Positions 63,089 through 64,000 of a stretch of 64,000 nucleotides of DNA are shown piece after piece (the first letter of the stretch is position 1; every line of letters starts with the position of its first letter). The notes under the pieces were generated by a model. That model was not told where the DNA came from, did no database searches, and saw only the letters and a program-made list of their open reading frames with translations. Source of the stretch: Flavobacterium sp. ALJ2 (GTDB lineage: Bacteria > Bacteroidota > Bacteroidia > Flavobacteriales > Flavobacteriaceae); the NCBI RefSeq assembly GCF_015594725.1, contig NZ_JADNRC010000008.1, positions 1 through 64,000 on the forward strand. Direction: 5' to 3'. The translations under genes and the position numbers were made by a program.

Positions 63089-64000
63089 TTATTTCCAAAT
63101 AATGGCTTGTGCTGGTTGTAAAGGGTTTTGTCCAACAAGAATTTTACTTCCTTGCGGAATAGGTAAGTTTATAGGCTCGTTTGTATAATTTACGCCTACG
63201 TAAAAACCATCTCTCCATTCTACAAAAACACCTTTTGGTAAATCTTCAATAGCTACTTTTGCACGTTCGTAAATAGTACGAACTACTTGTCTTTCCAGAC
63301 TTCCATCTTTACTTTCTGCACCAATATAAGTAACTGTTCCTTTACCTAGTTTTCTTGTAGTAGCTGCCGCTTTACCTTTGTAGAATTGGTCAGCATACGT
63401 TGCTAAAACTTCTGTTCCTTGTTTAGGATTTAGGACATCTGCCCAAGTATTCCATTTATATGTATTGTTACCAGCAGATATTGTTCCGTTTACATTGGCA
63501 ACAAGCATGTCAAAAAACGCTACATCGGCACCAATTAATGGTACGATAGGCGCACTCCAATTGGCTTCAAAGAAATGTCCGTTTCTATCCTTTTGACCCG
63601 TACGGCAAGAAAGGATTAAGTTCCCTCCGTTTTCAACATATTTAGTCCATTTGTCTACCAATTTCTGATCTATAAGTTGGTAAGCAGGAGCAACAATAAA
63701 TGGATAAGCAGAGAAATCAGCATCTTCGGTAATAAAATCTACTGGAGCACCAGTCGATTTTATTGCAGTTGTGTACGTGTTTCTATGTCTCCAGGTACTC
63801 CAGAATTCGGTTTGTTTTTGGTTTTCTAAATCCCAAAGGTTTTCATGACTCCATAAAAAGCCTGTTTTTCTTTTTGCAATTTCCTGAGGAATTACCGCTT
63901 TAGGATTGTATTCTTTACGAAGTAATTTCATATCCTCGATAGATTGTACAAATTCTTTTCCGCCTGTTGTAAGTGTTACCCCATCGGTTCCTACGATTCC
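63089..64000 (-). CDS. GH42-like beta-galactosidase, C-terminal part (runs off the right edge)
   Basis: 304 codons are visible and the frame is open to the end of the window (GIVGTDGVTLTTGGKEF precedes the first in-window methionine). The visible part matches the trimerisation and C-terminal domains of GH42 beta-galactosidases: ITEDADFSAYPFIVAPAYQLIDQKLVDKW, GGNLILSCRTGQKDRNGHFFE and FVEWRDGFYVGVNYT. The catalytic TIM barrel lies outside. The methionine at 63931 is therefore internal and not the start. It is the last gene of its transcript here. Confidence 0.85.
   Translation of the reverse strand, partial: GIVGTDGVTLTTGGKEFVQSIEDMKLLRKEYNPKAVIPQEIAKRKTGFLWSHENLWDLENQKQTEFWSTWRHRNTYTTAIKSTGAPVDFITEDADFSAYPFIVAPAYQLIDQKLVDKWTKYVENGGNLILSCRTGQKDRNGHFFEANWSAPIVPLIGADVAFFDMLVANVNGTISAGNNTYKWNTWADVLNPKQGTEVLATYADQFYKGKAAATTRKLGKGTVTYIGAESKDGSLERQVVRTIYERAKVAIEDLPKGVFVEWRDGFYVGVNYTNEPINLPIPQGSKILVGQNPLQPAQAIIWK

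Noticed and set aside
1..64000. CRISPR array, rRNA genes, insertion sequences or a complete prophage
   Set aside because: I found no regularly spaced identical repeats with unique spacers, no rRNA sequence, and no transposase or phage structural genes. The only tandem repeat is the lipoprotein array, whose units are full genes.

Overview
The window is AT-rich chromosomal DNA from a member of the Bacteroidota, most likely the genus Flavobacterium. The evidence is the TonB receptor/DUF5689 pair, a T9SS-type C-terminal sorting domain, DUF3078 and DUF2480 genes behind a suf cluster, L-threonine dehydrogenase of the SDR type, and TAnnTTTG promoter elements. Most of it is ordinary housekeeping and envelope content. 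Two places are rearranged: an accessory island at about 22.9-32.95 kb and an interrupted suf cluster at 35.3-46.1 kb.

Region by region. 0.4-14.6 kb: an M13 peptidase, a minus-strand operon (zinc-ribbon protein, M28 peptidase, SDR), a GNAT-nitrilase fusion, a short SSB, a DUF4136 lipoprotein, a C1 aminopeptidase, DinD, an XRE regulator, a small orphan gene, two tandem tRNA-Asn genes and the RseP-type site-2 protease. 14.8-22.9 kb: an old yellow enzyme, a Gfo/Idh/MocA oxidoreductase, an MFS transporter, and a TonB receptor translationally coupled to a DUF5689 lipoprotein.

22.9-32.95 kb is the most unusual part. A LysM protein, a PAAR-like DUF4280 protein and an 872-residue protein with one central hydrophobic segment are followed immediately by five head-to-tail paralogous lipoprotein genes. 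The paralogs are nearly identical over about 230 residues, variable over about 85, then identical again over the last 18 or so. Broken unit starts and a YD-repeat lipoprotein follow. The right edge carries a 40-bp copy of the 3' end of the DUF5689 gene that forms the left edge. I read this as a contact-dependent or contractile-injection effector module with an expanded set of putative immunity lipoproteins. No secretion structural genes are in the window, so the role is inferred.

33.1-46.1 kb: a secreted orphan, HflX, then the minus-strand suf genes (sufA-B-C, a four-helix-bundle gene, sufD; then sufS, a lipoprotein, sufE, a DUF59/SufT-like gene, DUF2480, DUF3078). A plus-strand beta-lactamase-fold hydrolase and a small membrane protein split the cluster between sufD and sufS. 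46.4-64 kb: the remnant of an M48 protease, an MBL-fold hydrolase, a LRR/T9SS surface protein with an FN3 lipoprotein, S8 and M1 peptidases, threonine dehydrogenase, a small lipoprotein coupled to mfd, a kinase-aminotransferase fusion, and the C-terminal part of a GH42 beta-galactosidase that runs off the right edge.
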